Source: Aestuariicoccus sp032586235
Lineage (GTDB): Bacteria; Pseudomonadota; Alphaproteobacteria; Rhodobacterales; Rhodobacteraceae
Length of the DNA: 33,953 nt
Reading direction: 5' to 3'
Assembly: GCF_032586235.1 (NCBI RefSeq)
Contig: NZ_JAWHTD010000040.1
Span: 1-33,953, forward strand
Shown here: in pieces, positions 7,286-17,941 of the stretch
Layout: each line of letters starts with the position of its first letter
Numbering within the stretch: the stretch's first letter is position 1
The notes under the pieces: generated by a model
Seen by the model: only the letters and a program-made list of their open reading frames with translations
Databases searched by the model: none
Told to the model about the DNA's origin: nothing
Position numbers and translations under genes: made by a program

Positions 7286-8686
7286 TTGAAAAGAAGCAAA
7301 AAAGTACCTCTGAGCGAAGATGACCGGTCGGCTATGTTGGTAGCGGCACGGGAAGCTATCGCCTACCGATCAGATTTAAAATCATCATCTGTGAAACCGG
7401 ATTTGAGACCCGCCGATTTCGCTTCGGATTTTGATACCTCGCTTCCCATCGAGGGAGCGCCTGCTTCTTCGGTTATTGAGGATTTGATAGCTATCGCAGG
7501 CAAAGGGTTACATGGCCATGCGTCCCCGCGGTTCTTTGGCTACGTCTGCGGAGGATCAATGCCAGTGGGTGCGGCTGCAGATTTTCTTGTGACCTCCTGG
7601 GGACAAAACGCTGCTTCCTCATGGGAAAGCCCTTCCGCTGCTGTCATCGAACAGACTGTTTGCCAGTGGTGTCTGGAGCTTCTTGATCTGCCACTGGACA
7701 GTGGTGTTGGTATTGTCTCGGGGGCGACCGTGGCCAATACGCAAGGCATCATCGCCGCTCGGGATACGTTGCTACAGCGACAGGACTGGGACGTTTTCGA
7801 GAACGGTCTTTTTGGAGCGCCTGACGTTCCTGTCCTGATCGGTGAAGACGCCCATTCTGCGCCGATGGCCGGTTTACGCTATGCGGGCCTCGGGTTGGGC
7901 CGTACGAAGCGCCTTGCGACAGATGATCAGGGCCGTATCATCATTGAGGCGCTTCGTGCCGAATTAGAGGCCTGCAAAAATCCGCCACTGGTTATTCTCC
8001 AAGCAGGTCAAATCAATACAGGCGCTTTTGATCCATTCGCGGACGCCATTCCGATGATCCATGAAGCAGGCGGTTGGGTGCACGTCGATGGCGCCTTTGG
8101 CCTCTGGGCTCATGCTGTGCCCGGTTTGCGGGATCGCTTGGCAGGCGTCGATGGTGCCGACAGTTGGGCGGTCGATTTACACAAATGGCTGAACGCGCCC
8201 TATGATGCGGGGCTTTGTATCGTGCGCGACCGCACCGCGCTTGTCTCGTCAATGAGCGCGCGCGGCGCATATTTGCCTGGGCTTGGTGTAACATGGGAGC
8301 CGAGCGATTCTACGCTTGAACTCAGCCGCCGTGCGAGGGGTATCCCAAGCTACGCCATCATAAAGCATCTTGGGGCCGATGGCATTCGCGAGATGATCAC
8401 GCACCATTGCGCTCTAGCGAAGCATTTGGCGGATCGCTTAAGTAACGAGCCGGGCATCGAAATCATGAATGACGTCGTGCTCAACCAGGTCGCCATTGCC
8501 TGCGAAACGGACGAAAAGACCACTAGGGTTCTGGAGCGTATCCAACAAAGAGCACGCGTTTATCCGAGTCATGGGGTTTGGAAAGGAAGGCAGATCATTC
8601 GCGTATCAGTCATCAATCACGCAACGGATCACGGAGATATTGACCTTCTTATTGATGAAATACTTGATGCAAATCGAACTGCGTAA
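7286..8686 (+). CDS. PLP-dependent group II amino acid decarboxylase family protein
   Basis: A 466-residue fold-type I PLP enzyme of the aromatic-L-amino-acid/glutamate decarboxylase superfamily. Visible hallmarks: substrate-side HASPRFFGYV (about 78-87), GIVSGATVANTQGI (142-155), HVDGAFGLWA with the PLP-ring Asp at 268, and DLHKWLN with the Schiff-base Lys at 300. The family decarboxylates aromatic amino acids, glutamate, aspartate or diaminobutyrate. The substrate cannot be read from the sequence, and some relatives have lost decarboxylation. The start is TTG at 7286; an ATG at 7334 is an alternative. GC content is intermediate between island and core. No amine transporter or partner gene adjoins it. 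Confidence 0.85.
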   Translation: MKRSKKVPLSEDDRSAMLVAAREAIAYRSDLKSSSVKPDLRPADFASDFDTSLPIEGAPASSVIEDLIAIAGKGLHGHASPRFFGYVCGGSMPVGAAADFLVTSWGQNAASSWESPSAAVIEQTVCQWCLELLDLPLDSGVGIVSGATVANTQGIIAARDTLLQRQDWDVFENGLFGAPDVPVLIGEDAHSAPMAGLRYAGLGLGRTKRLATDDQGRIIIEALRAELEACKNPPLVILQAGQINTGAFDPFADAIPMIHEAGGWVHVDGAFGLWAHAVPGLRDRLAGVDGADSWAVDLHKWLNAPYDAGLCIVRDRTALVSSMSARGAYLPGLGVTWEPSDSTLELSRRARGIPSYAIIKHLGADGIREMITHHCALAKHLADRLSNEPGIEIMNDVVLNQVAIACETDEKTTRVLERIQQRARVYPSHGVWKGRQIIRVSVINHATDHGDIDLLIDEILDANRTA

Positions 8687-9063
8687 GAGTTTCTGTCTTT
8701 GGTCTCGCATGCCTTTAAGGCTCACACAGATCGTCAAGACAGAGGCACCAGTCCTTCTCGACGTCCGGTGAAGACGAGACCAAAGCAGCCATTCATACGA
8801 GGTGCAGCATCGGTCGTTCTGGGCTCTTCCAAGACATCTGAGCAAAATGATCAGATGACCGCTGGACGGCGGTGAACAGCCGTCAGAGCCGACGAAACCG
8901 CAGAGACACGCTCGAACGACGGCTTCCAGTGGTACCGGACGTTGGCGGCAATCGAGGTCAGGTCCGGATTGCGGACAAAGCGGACCTTACCCTTGAGGAA
9001 ACATTTGTTGTCTCCTGAGCGCCCGATCAGTACCCTTGCGGAAAGATTAGATGGAGTGGTGTT
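8687..9063. other. Intergenic region of about 375 bp without a supported gene
   Basis: Short frames on both strands lack RBSs and protein-like composition. Segments such as 8780-8840 and 8900-9000 are GC-richer than the surrounding island and look like scrambled remnants of core-type DNA. A GGAG for the next gene lies near 9053. No RNA gene was recognised. Confidence 0.4.
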
Positions 9064-9552
9064 ATGAGATTGCCCTTTTTGGTTTTCCTTGTTGCCATGG
9101 CGGCGGCACCCACCACATCGGCACAAGATGCCGTCTACGTCATCCGCCATGCTGAGAAGGAACTCAGCGGAGACGATCCCGCAATCACCGAAGAAGGCAA
9201 AGCGAGAGCTTCTGCGTGGGCGGAAATGCTGGCATACGTAGGTTTGGACGTCGTGTTCACCTCAGATGCGAAACGTACCCAACAGACAGGGGCGATAATC
9301 GCTGAAAAACTGGGTCTACCTTTGAACTCGGTGAACCGTGCCGATACTGCCGGACTGATCGACGCGCTCAGTTTCGATCATGAGGAGGACACAGTTCTGG
9401 TTGTTGGCCACGCGGAGACGATACCCGGTATTCTTGAGAACCTTGGCACATTCGAGGATATCGACATTAGCCAAACCGACTTTGCAAATTTGTTCATCTT
9501 ACTCCACCCCGGTGTGGACGAACCTCGTCTAATCCGCATGCGGATGCCGTAA
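9064..9552 (+). CDS. Exported SixA-like histidine phosphatase
   Basis: A 162-residue histidine phosphatase (branch 1). The signal peptide MRLPFLVFLVAMAAAPTTSAQ has a likely cleavage after TSA, so the enzyme is probably periplasmic. The phosphohistidine motif appears as VIRHAEK, with RHA in place of RHG as in many SixA-like proteins. The second catalytic His is in VVGHAETIPG, and the substrate-binding FTSDAKRTQQTG lies between. It should remove phosphate from small molecules or phosphohistidine; the substrate is unknown. GGAG a few nt upstream of the ATG supports the start. No kinase or phosphorelay partner lies nearby. Confidence 0.85.
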   Translation: MRLPFLVFLVAMAAAPTTSAQDAVYVIRHAEKELSGDDPAITEEGKARASAWAEMLAYVGLDVVFTSDAKRTQQTGAIIAEKLGLPLNSVNRADTAGLIDALSFDHEEDTVLVVGHAETIPGILENLGTFEDIDISQTDFANLFILLHPGVDEPRLIRMRMP

Positions 9553-10120
9553 GGGAAAAAAGTGAATGGCTGTGCGTCAAGCTTTGTTCACTCGGCGCTA
9601 TCCAAGGTCAACTTCGGGCTCAAGGCAGTCATCTGAGCCTTTGAGTCGGATGACCGGTTCACCGCGAAGAGCGTGATCTGCCCGCACGCATCCCATCGGG
9701 AGTAACACCGTGCTTCAAGTGCGGTCGGAGGGGAGGCATATCTCATCTAGTTTGGCTCATCCCTCTGCACGCGAAAGTTAGCCAACGCTTTATCCCAAAG
9801 CATTTGGAGTAACCTGCCAGTGGTCTGACTTCCCTCACGGCGCACTTAGGCTGCTTCAGTACAATCCTCTTTCTCTACCAAGATGCTGGAGGGCCTATAT
9901 ATTGGCATTATCAGAATGGTGGATACCACATTTTGACCGCTGGAAAACTGCTTAAGGTTGGCTTTGCTGCTCCTCCAAAGCAATCCACTCCAAAAGATCG
10001 CGGCTGGCCCCTAGGATTTCAGGTGTAGCTGGAGCCCATGACTCCCCTTCAAGGGGTGTTCAGGCTGCTCAAATTCGTCTACACAAGGGACCAATGTCTA
10101 TTAGCTTTGCCCTTTAACAT
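9553..10120. other. Non-coding stretch of about 570 bp upstream of the polymerase-like gene
   Basis: No frame of useful length is present on either strand. The 5' part (to about 9720) is GC-rich and has the look of degraded core-type sequence; the 3' part is AT-richer. An ATG at 10094 begins a 7-codon frame ending just before the next start (10121), too short to call. If the next gene is a replication protein, this region could contain an origin, but no clear iteron set was found by eye. Confidence 0.4.
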
Positions 10121-11635
10121 ATGGATGTCTGGCACTCACGACCCCTGGACGTTCACCGGTGGTCCACCCATCCGGAGGTTAATGCCTTTGTGGAAGAGGT
10201 TTACGATAGTCTGACCGATGAACAGCGTGAGGCCATCAAGGGGAAAAGCAATAACCGGGGGCGTGCATCAGGGGAGGTTCATCTGAAGGTCCTGCTTGTC
10301 GACCTTTACGTAGCCTGGAAGACTGATCCTGATCTTTGTATCGGTGTGGCAAGGGGCAACAGCGCTTACTCAGTTAACAGCCGTTACAACGCTCTGCATA
10401 TTTCCAGTCGTATCCCCAAGATCGTCGATGCCCTCGTCGAAAATGGTTTCCTTGACTTCACACAGGGTAGCTATCACAGAGACGGCACAGTAGGACGTAA
10501 TCGGACTTCCCGGATCAGACCTACGCCCAAGCTGGTAAAAATCTTCTCTAAGGCAAGCATTGAACCTTACCAAATAGACCTGCACCACAAGCAGGAATGC
10601 ATAATCTTGACCAGTAAAGACAAAGTTCCCGACAGTGACGAAGAGGTTAAGAGGACCACGATTGAGTACCAAGACACTCCTGAGATCATCGAGATGCGGG
10701 AGCGATTACAGCGATACAACGAGTTCCTGTCAGAGACTTACATTGACATACCTTCACTGACTGATCCTTGGATAACGCGGACCATGCCCGACGGACACGT
10801 CCAGCGCATACCCACAGGGCAGACCAACAAGTTCGTTCGACGCATTTTCAGCAGGAAATCCTGGCAAATGAACGGGCGGTTCTACGGAGGCTGGTGGCAA
10901 CAGATCGGGAAGGACTTGAGGAAAAAGATTGCCATCAACAATGAGCCAACCGTTGAGATCGACTACAAGGGGCTTCACGTCTCAATTCTGTCAGCCCTCA
11001 GAGGTGCTCCTGTAAAGGTTCAAGACAGATACAAGCTCAAGAACCATGTCTTGCCTGACTTCACGATTGGTCAGCAAAGGGAAATTGTTAAGTCACTCGT
11101 CCTCACAGCAATAAATGCCAAATCCCATAAAGCTGCTTACGATGCCTTCCGAGATGGGCAACCGAACGGCTCTCTGGAAAAGAGGTTAAAGAACCTTGAG
11201 CTTGAGCTTCTACTAGAGTCGTTTGTTGATGAGAACCCACATCTTATTGATGACCTTTGCTCTGACAAGGGGATCAAGTTGATGTACCTGGACAGTCAAA
11301 TAACTGATAGGATAATATCTGAATTTATTGAACACGAGTGCCCCATACTCTCAGTTCATGATAGCTACATAGTTTCAACATATTCTGTGGATAACCTCAG
11401 CAAAGCCATGTCGAATGCTAGCAAAGAGATTGTTGGGCAAGACCTTTCATTTGAACAATCAGTACCAGGGTATAATGATGTCCTTAGAATGAGGAAAGAT
11501 GATCGAGACGCATACTTGGACGTATTCAGTGAGGTTGTAGCCATAAAAGATAGAACACAAGAGTATCAGGAACGACTGTTAAGCTTTATGGACTATAGAA
11601 AGAACAACTTCCCACACACATACTGGCTTGGTTAG
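10121..11635 (+). CDS. Uncharacterised island protein with DNA polymerase A/T7-RNAP-like motifs
   Basis: A 504-residue protein of a family I remember only as hypothetical in alphaproteobacterial islands. The conserved block RRIFSRKSWQMNGRFYGGWW (about 240-259) precedes TVEIDYKGLHVSIL, which aligns by pattern with motif A of Pol I-type palms (DYSQIELR); D281 would be the metal ligand. QREIVKSLVLTAINA has the R-x3-K spacing (R320, K324) of the motif B/O-helix. ILSVHDSYIVS matches motif C (HDE in Pol I, HDS in T7 RNA polymerase); D414 would be the second metal ligand. Residues about 80-140 look like a winged helix (ISSRIPKIVDALVENGFLDF, then a basic hairpin). A replicase/primase role for the element is inference. 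The in-frame TAA just before 10121 fixes the earliest start. Confidence 0.6.
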   Translation: MDVWHSRPLDVHRWSTHPEVNAFVEEVYDSLTDEQREAIKGKSNNRGRASGEVHLKVLLVDLYVAWKTDPDLCIGVARGNSAYSVNSRYNALHISSRIPKIVDALVENGFLDFTQGSYHRDGTVGRNRTSRIRPTPKLVKIFSKASIEPYQIDLHHKQECIILTSKDKVPDSDEEVKRTTIEYQDTPEIIEMRERLQRYNEFLSETYIDIPSLTDPWITRTMPDGHVQRIPTGQTNKFVRRIFSRKSWQMNGRFYGGWWQQIGKDLRKKIAINNEPTVEIDYKGLHVSILSALRGAPVKVQDRYKLKNHVLPDFTIGQQREIVKSLVLTAINAKSHKAAYDAFRDGQPNGSLEKRLKNLELELLLESFVDENPHLIDDLCSDKGIKLMYLDSQITDRIISEFIEHECPILSVHDSYIVSTYSVDNLSKAMSNASKEIVGQDLSFEQSVPGYNDVLRMRKDDRDAYLDVFSEVVAIKDRTQEYQERLLSFMDYRKNNFPHTYWLG

Positions 11636-11878
11636 GTCCCTCCATCAACCATTACTAGGAAGAGTTGGATTGTAAGGGAAGAAAACTCATGCTGACCATT
11701 GTGTCTCGGGGATACATTTGCCTTGGCGATATCCAGTTATCTCCACAGACGCGCGGAGAGGCTCGCTGAGTGGCCTTCCTTCTTTTGGACATAAGGCTGT
11801 CAGATGACTCTAGATTGCTCTCCTGATGGCGCTGAGGGCCATTTTAGGGCAATGGTCGCGGGTGGGCCTTGTCACTGG

Positions 11879-13213
11879 TCATAACCAAGGATGATCGACG
11901 CTATTCAGGGCCTCCAAGCGGACCTTGAGTGACGGACCCGATCCATACTTGCCCGCGCTGTCGCCTTGAGCATGACCTGTGATAAAGTCGTTGACCTCTT
12001 TCGATACGCCGGAGTCACGCAGAAGATCTTTGAGCGTTCCTCTGAGGCCATGTGTGACCTGCTTCTCATGATCACGTATTTTCCGAATATGGCGACCCAA
12101 GGCTTGACTGGCCTTCTTCTGAGCCTTGCCATCTTGGTCCAAAGGATAGGAGAATAAACGCCCCTCCCCTTTCTTTGGTAACTTCTGGAGCAGCACATCA
12201 GGGATTGGAACGAACCGTTCTGAGCCACCAGTTTTTACGATGGAGTCGCGAAGGTCGAAGTGTGGAACATCTGCATCTGTCACCACGTCCTCCCAAGTTA
12301 GCAGAGCAGCTTCATCGAGTCTCATCCCGGTGGTTATCAGGATCATAAACATGAGCCGATCTTGGTCAGGCATCTCAAGTTCGAACAATTTATGCAGATG
12401 ACCTTTCTCAAAGGGCCGGTAACTCTGCTTTTTGGAGCCATAACCCTTGAATGACATGCGGTCACTCCAAGGGCTTTGCTCCAGATAGCCGTTTTCTACT
12501 GCCCAATCGAGGAGGCCCTTGTTGTAACTGACAGCAGCCTTGATTGCGGAATTGGATAGCCCTAGCGAGTCCATTGCCCGCGCTAGGTCGTAAGCATCCT
12601 TCTTCTTGATCTCGCTTAGGTTTTTATCACCGACGAGTTCGATGAAACGCTTTACATAACGTTCCGCCTCCCGTCGTGAACCTTCCCTGTTCCAACGCCT
12701 TTCTTTTAGGAACTTAGGGAGGAGCTTTGAGAGAAGTTCGGTACTCTTCTCTTTTTCGATGCCCTCAAGCGTATCTCGAAGGGTAACGGCCGCCTCTGAT
12801 TTGTTGAAGTTAGGATCATGTGTCAGCCCCTCAGCAACCTTACGGATCGTATCTAAGGCAGAATCTATGAAATCTTGTACCTGTTCATCTTCAGAGACCT
12901 CTGCAAGCTGCCTTGAGCTGACCTTGAACTCGTGAATGCTTGCAAGCTCAGGGGCGACTGAAACAAGACGCTCTATCGCATCTTGTAGCGGGTATCTTTC
13001 CGGCTTCAGATCGCGGTCGAAGCCATCATAAATCTCTTGAGCGATCCCATGCATTCTCTGCCTGGCAATGCGCTCGTCGGTCGTGTTGGTTGATTTCTTG
13101 GCCTGTTTGCCGCCCTTCTTCTGGAGGGCCTTCGGCTTTGTCACGTAGACGTACCAACGATTCCCTTTTGATGGGACTTGAACCAATGTCGGCGGATGAT
13201 AATCCCCTGCCAT
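11879..13213 (-). CDS. int: Tyrosine recombinase (integrase of the element)
   Basis: A 444-residue site-specific integrase with every catalytic residue visible: Arg298 in TGMRLDEAALLTWEDV, Lys327 in IVKTGGSERFVPI, His388 and Arg391 in HGLRGTLKDLL, His414 in TGHAQG, and the nucleophile Tyr423 in AGKYGSG. The N-terminal part holds an arm-binding-type region and a core-binding SAM-like domain (about 157-250). GGGGGAGT directly before the ATG is the RBS. It lies 82 bp from the intact tRNA-Val(CAC) and is read in the same direction as the tRNA, so tRNA transcripts could run into it. It should catalyse integration and excision at the 21-bp repeats. Confidence 0.95.
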   Translation of the reverse strand: MAGDYHPPTLVQVPSKGNRWYVYVTKPKALQKKGGKQAKKSTNTTDERIARQRMHGIAQEIYDGFDRDLKPERYPLQDAIERLVSVAPELASIHEFKVSSRQLAEVSEDEQVQDFIDSALDTIRKVAEGLTHDPNFNKSEAAVTLRDTLEGIEKEKSTELLSKLLPKFLKERRWNREGSRREAERYVKRFIELVGDKNLSEIKKKDAYDLARAMDSLGLSNSAIKAAVSYNKGLLDWAVENGYLEQSPWSDRMSFKGYGSKKQSYRPFEKGHLHKLFELEMPDQDRLMFMILITTGMRLDEAALLTWEDVVTDADVPHFDLRDSIVKTGGSERFVPIPDVLLQKLPKKGEGRLFSYPLDQDGKAQKKASQALGRHIRKIRDHEKQVTHGLRGTLKDLLRDSGVSKEVNDFITGHAQGDSAGKYGSGPSLKVRLEALNSVDHPWL

Positions 13214-13294
13214 ACTCCCCCTCGTACTCCCTCTTAACTACCCTCAGGTAGCTCAAAGGCTATGAAAATAAGGGAAAAAGAGCAATGAGAGGAA

Positions 13295-13315
13295 ATGGTG
13301 GGTGATAAGAGATTC
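13295..13315. repeat. Right attachment-site copy (21-bp direct repeat)
   Basis: Identical to 2843-2863. This copy overlaps the CCA end, acceptor and the start of the T-arm of tRNA-Val(CAC), so the integration restored the tRNA 3' end. Confidence 0.9.
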
Positions 13316-13370
13316 GAACTCCTGACATCTTCGATGTGAACGAAGCGCTCTACCACTGAGCTAATCACCC
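13296..13370 (-). tRNA. tRNA-Val (CAC), integration target
   Basis: A complete 75-nt cloverleaf on the minus strand with encoded CCA. The acceptor is GGGTGAT/ATCACCC, the D-arm AGCTCAGTGGTAGAGC, and the anticodon stem CTTCG/CGAAG around TTCACAT gives anticodon CAC. The T-arm reads GGAGTTCGAATCTC. It begins 19 nt after the HU gene stop on the same strand. Confidence 0.97.
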
Positions 13371-13389
13371 GGTGCGCCAGTTCTTAGCG

Positions 13390-13830
13390 TCACTCCGCCG
13401 CCTGTGCAAGAGGCTCCGTCGGCTTTGATCCCTTGTCTTCGGGCTGACGGACGCGGGCGTTGATCACCTGGCCGTTCACGCCCTTTTTAAGCCGCGTGAC
13501 CTTCATCTTGCCGAACGGCGCGACGTTGAGTTCGCGGCCATCGGCCAGCGCCTCGCCCAGAATGGCCAGCGCCGCTTCGATCGCCGGCTTGGCATCGCGT
13601 TTCTTGACGCCGCTGCGGGCGACGGCCTGTTCCACCAGCTCTTTCTTGCGCATCGCGGGCTCTGGCGAAGAGGGCACGGTGACCGTGCCTTGCCCTGCCG
13701 TCTCGGCGGCGGCTTCGGGTGCGGATTTATCGGCGGTTTCCGGTGCTGCGGCGGCTTTTCGTGCCGTGGTTGTTTTGCGCGTGCTCGTGCTCCGCGTGCT
13801 GCGGGTCGACTTCGGTTTTGCTGTGGTCAT
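13390..13830 (-). CDS. HU-family DNA-binding protein with a long basic N-terminal tail
   Basis: A 146-residue protein. The C-terminal 90 residues form the HU/IHF fold (KKELVEQAVARSGVKKRDAKPAIEAAL, then ELNVAPFGKMKV with the GxF turn, and an arm containing NGQVINAR). The first 55 residues are a low-complexity Lys/Arg/Thr/Ser/Ala tail (TRSTRSTSTRKTTTARKAA), like a histone H1 tail. The start at 13830 (MTTAKPKS) is preferred to the far upstream in-frame start at 13998 because AAGGCAGG lies just before it and the extension has no family counterpart. Expected role: nucleoid compaction and DNA bending. Usual HU proteins are about 90 residues. Confidence 0.88.
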   Translation of the reverse strand: MTTAKPKSTRSTRSTSTRKTTTARKAAAAPETADKSAPEAAAETAGQGTVTVPSSPEPAMRKKELVEQAVARSGVKKRDAKPAIEAALAILGEALADGRELNVAPFGKMKVTRLKKGVNGQVINARVRQPEDKGSKPTEPLAQAAE

Positions 13831-14003
13831 TGGCCTGCCTTGCTCGTTTTTATGCGGGTTTTCCCACGTTTTGGTGTCTGATTTACTCAGCTCTGACGGG
13901 AATATAACAGAACCTCGGCACGAATCCAGTCTGGACTTGACTTGCACGGGCCTTTCGTAGTGAAAGTCAATTAAAAATACAGGCAACCCAAGGATCAAAA
14001 GAC

Positions 14004-14192
14004 ATGAAAAAAGTCGCCATCTTTGCGCTCGCCGGGATGCTGGGCACCGCTGTCCAGGCCGGCAATCTCGAGGACCCGGTCGTCGAGCCCACGGTCATCG
14101 CCGAAGCCGCCGCCGAAAGCAGCGCGCCCTCGGCGGCGCTGGTGCTGGGGCTGACGGCCCTGACGCTGTTCGTGACCGCAGCGTCCAAGTAA
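14004..14192 (+). CDS. Small exported or membrane protein
   Basis: A 62-residue protein with a Sec-type signal (MKKVAIFALAGMLGTAVQAG, cleavage probable after VQA). An Ala/Glu-rich linker and a C-terminal hydrophobic helix (ALVLGLTALTLFVTAAS) follow. AAGGA lies 9 nt before the ATG. The layout recalls small roseobacter surface proteins with a C-terminal anchor, but I do not recognise a named family. It is followed by a bidirectional terminator shared with lon. Confidence 0.65.
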   Translation: MKKVAIFALAGMLGTAVQAGNLEDPVVEPTVIAEAAAESSAPSAALVLGLTALTLFVTAASK

Positions 14193-14211
14193 CCCCGCTC
14201 GAACGAAAAAA

Positions 14212-14231
14212 CCGCCGGGCGAACCCGGCGG
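14212..14231. terminator. Bidirectional terminator between the small protein gene and lon
   Basis: The stem CCGCCGGG / CCCGGCGG has a 4-nt loop. An A run precedes it and a T run follows (CTTTTCC), so it can stop convergent transcripts from both sides. Confidence 0.85.
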
Positions 14232-14254
14232 CTTTTCCGATTTTCCAACTGCGC

Positions 14255-16663
<2,409 letters not shown>

Positions 16664-16742
16664 GCTCATTCCTTGTTATTGGCAAGACGGACTTGGCCCC
16701 GCTTTGCGGCAGCGCTCGCCGTCTCCGGTCTCGGGGGATAAG

Positions 16743-16769
16743 GTGGGGCGCACCCGCCCGCTTTTCAAG
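16743..16769 (-). promoter_or_regulatory. Candidate heat-shock (RpoH) promoter of lon
   Basis: On the minus strand CTTGAA and CCCCAC are separated by 15 bp and followed by CTTAT, close to the sigma-32 consensus CTTGAA-N(11-16)-CCCCAT. It lies 80 bp upstream of the lon start, and lon is a classical RpoH target. Confidence 0.5.
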
Positions 16770-16917
16770 CGCCTCCCCCCGGCCCGCGCAGAATGGCGGG
16801 ACGGGCGGCGGGGTGCAAGCGGCATCCTTGAGCGTCCGGGCGGAATTCACGGACAGCCGGTGTTTTTTGCTGTAGCCTGCCCGCGGTGCAGAGCGAAACC
16901 GAGCGAAGGCGCGCGCG

Positions 16918-17898
16918 ATGGATAAAGACCCGGTCGAAGGCTGGCACCACATGCCGGCGGTTCCGCTTGAGGTGTCGCCGCTTTTTTCTTGGCCGCTGCG
17001 GCCCGGGGCGATCCTGCGCTGGGTTTGGAATTCGTGGTTCCTGATCTCGGAAAAGCTGATCCTGGTGGCGCTTGCCTTTGTCAGCCTGACGTGGCTCCAG
17101 CCGCCCTTGTCGGAAACGGCAACGCCCGCCCTGCCCTGGATGGCGCAGATCTGGCTGCGCAACCTCGGGCTGATGCTGCTGGTGGCGGGCGGGCTGCATC
17201 TTTACTTCTACACCTGGTCGGCCCAGGGCAAACGGCTGAAATACGACCCCCGCCCGCTGATGAAGAACGGACGGCAATTCACCCTCGGCGGTCAGATCCG
17301 CGACAACATGGTCTGGAGCCTGGGCAGCGGCGTTCTGGTCTGGTCGGCCTACGAGGTGCTGATGTTCTGGGCCATGGCCAACGGCTACGCGCCCGTGCTG
17401 ACTTGGGGGCAGTCACCGCTCTGGTTCATCGCGCTCTTCCTGCTGATCCCGGTGTGGGAGAGCTTTTATTTCTACTGGATTCACCGGCTCTTGCACGTGC
17501 CGTTCCTCTACCGGCATGTCCACGCGCTGCATCACCGCAATATCAACGTCGGCCCGTGGTCGGGGCTGTCGATGCATCCGGTCGAGCATGTGATTTTTCT
17601 GGGCTCGGTGCTGATTCACTTCGTCGTGCCCGCGCATCCGGTGCATATCCTGTTTCACATGATGTACCTGACGCTGACGGCGGCCACGACGCATACCGGG
17701 TTCGAAGGCGTGCTGATCAAGGATGAAAACCGGCTGCGGCTGGGCACCTTTCACCACCAGATGCACCACCGCTATTTCGAGTGTAACTACGGCTCGCTCG
17801 AAATACCCTGGGACAAGCTTTTCGGCTCGTTCCACGACGGCACGAAGGCGGCGCAGGACCGTATCCGCGCGCGGCGAAAGCGTATGGGCGCGGAGTGA
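16918..17898 (+). CDS. Sterol desaturase / fatty acid hydroxylase family membrane protein
   Basis: A 326-residue integral membrane protein with at least four hydrophobic helices. It has the three histidine clusters of the di-iron hydroxylase superfamily: HRLLH, HALHHR and HHQMHHRYFECNYG near the C-terminus. The family inserts oxygen into, or desaturates, lipid substrates such as sterols, carotenoids or fatty acids. The substrate here is not determinable. GAAGG lies about 6 nt before the ATG. It is divergent from lon and 43 bp upstream of the arsenic operon, with no overlap, so it is probably a separate transcription unit. Confidence 0.88.
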   Translation: MDKDPVEGWHHMPAVPLEVSPLFSWPLRPGAILRWVWNSWFLISEKLILVALAFVSLTWLQPPLSETATPALPWMAQIWLRNLGLMLLVAGGLHLYFYTWSAQGKRLKYDPRPLMKNGRQFTLGGQIRDNMVWSLGSGVLVWSAYEVLMFWAMANGYAPVLTWGQSPLWFIALFLLIPVWESFYFYWIHRLLHVPFLYRHVHALHHRNINVGPWSGLSMHPVEHVIFLGSVLIHFVVPAHPVHILFHMMYLTLTAATTHTGFEGVLIKDENRLRLGTFHHQMHHRYFECNYGSLEIPWDKLFGSFHDGTKAAQDRIRARRKRMGAE

Positions 17899-17930
17899 CG
17901 ATTCCGGTTGCGCGGCTAGTCATTTCATAT

Positions 17931-17940
17931 ATTCATGAAT
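17931..17940 (+). promoter_or_regulatory. Probable ArsR operator overlapping the arsenic operon promoter
   Basis: The palindrome ATTCATGAAT sits one base before the ATG, within an AT-rich block following a TATATT-like -10 element (17928-17933). ArsR-family repressors often bind ATTCAN-type inverted repeats over their own promoter. There is no Shine-Dalgarno sequence, so a leaderless or nearly leaderless transcript is likely. Confidence 0.55.
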
Positions 17941-17941
17941 T

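Larger units (their letters stand above)
2843..13315. mobile_element. Integrative element in the 3' end of tRNA-Val(CAC)
   Basis: The boundaries are the 21-bp direct repeats at 2843-2863 and 13295-13315. The integrase (11879-13213) is adjacent to the intact tRNA, the classic arrangement of tRNA-targeting islands. The interior is visibly richer in A+T than both flanks, uses less biased codons, and carries long non-coding stretches. Cargo: SNase-like nuclease, lipoprotein, serine recombinase, YecA remnant, PLP decarboxylase, SixA-like phosphatase and a polymerase-like protein. No relaxase, conjugation machinery, phage structural gene or recognisable excisionase was seen, so it looks like a small mobilisable or satellite-like island, or a decayed one. 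Confidence 0.88.

Noticed and set aside
2843..13315. Prophage
   Set aside because: No capsid, tail, terminase, lysis or repressor gene is present; only an integrase and possible replication protein.
13296..13998. Long start of the HU protein at 13998 (202 residues)
   Set aside because: The extra 56 residues have no family counterpart and no RBS, and they overlap the promoter region of the gene at 14004; MTTAKPKS at 13830 has an RBS.
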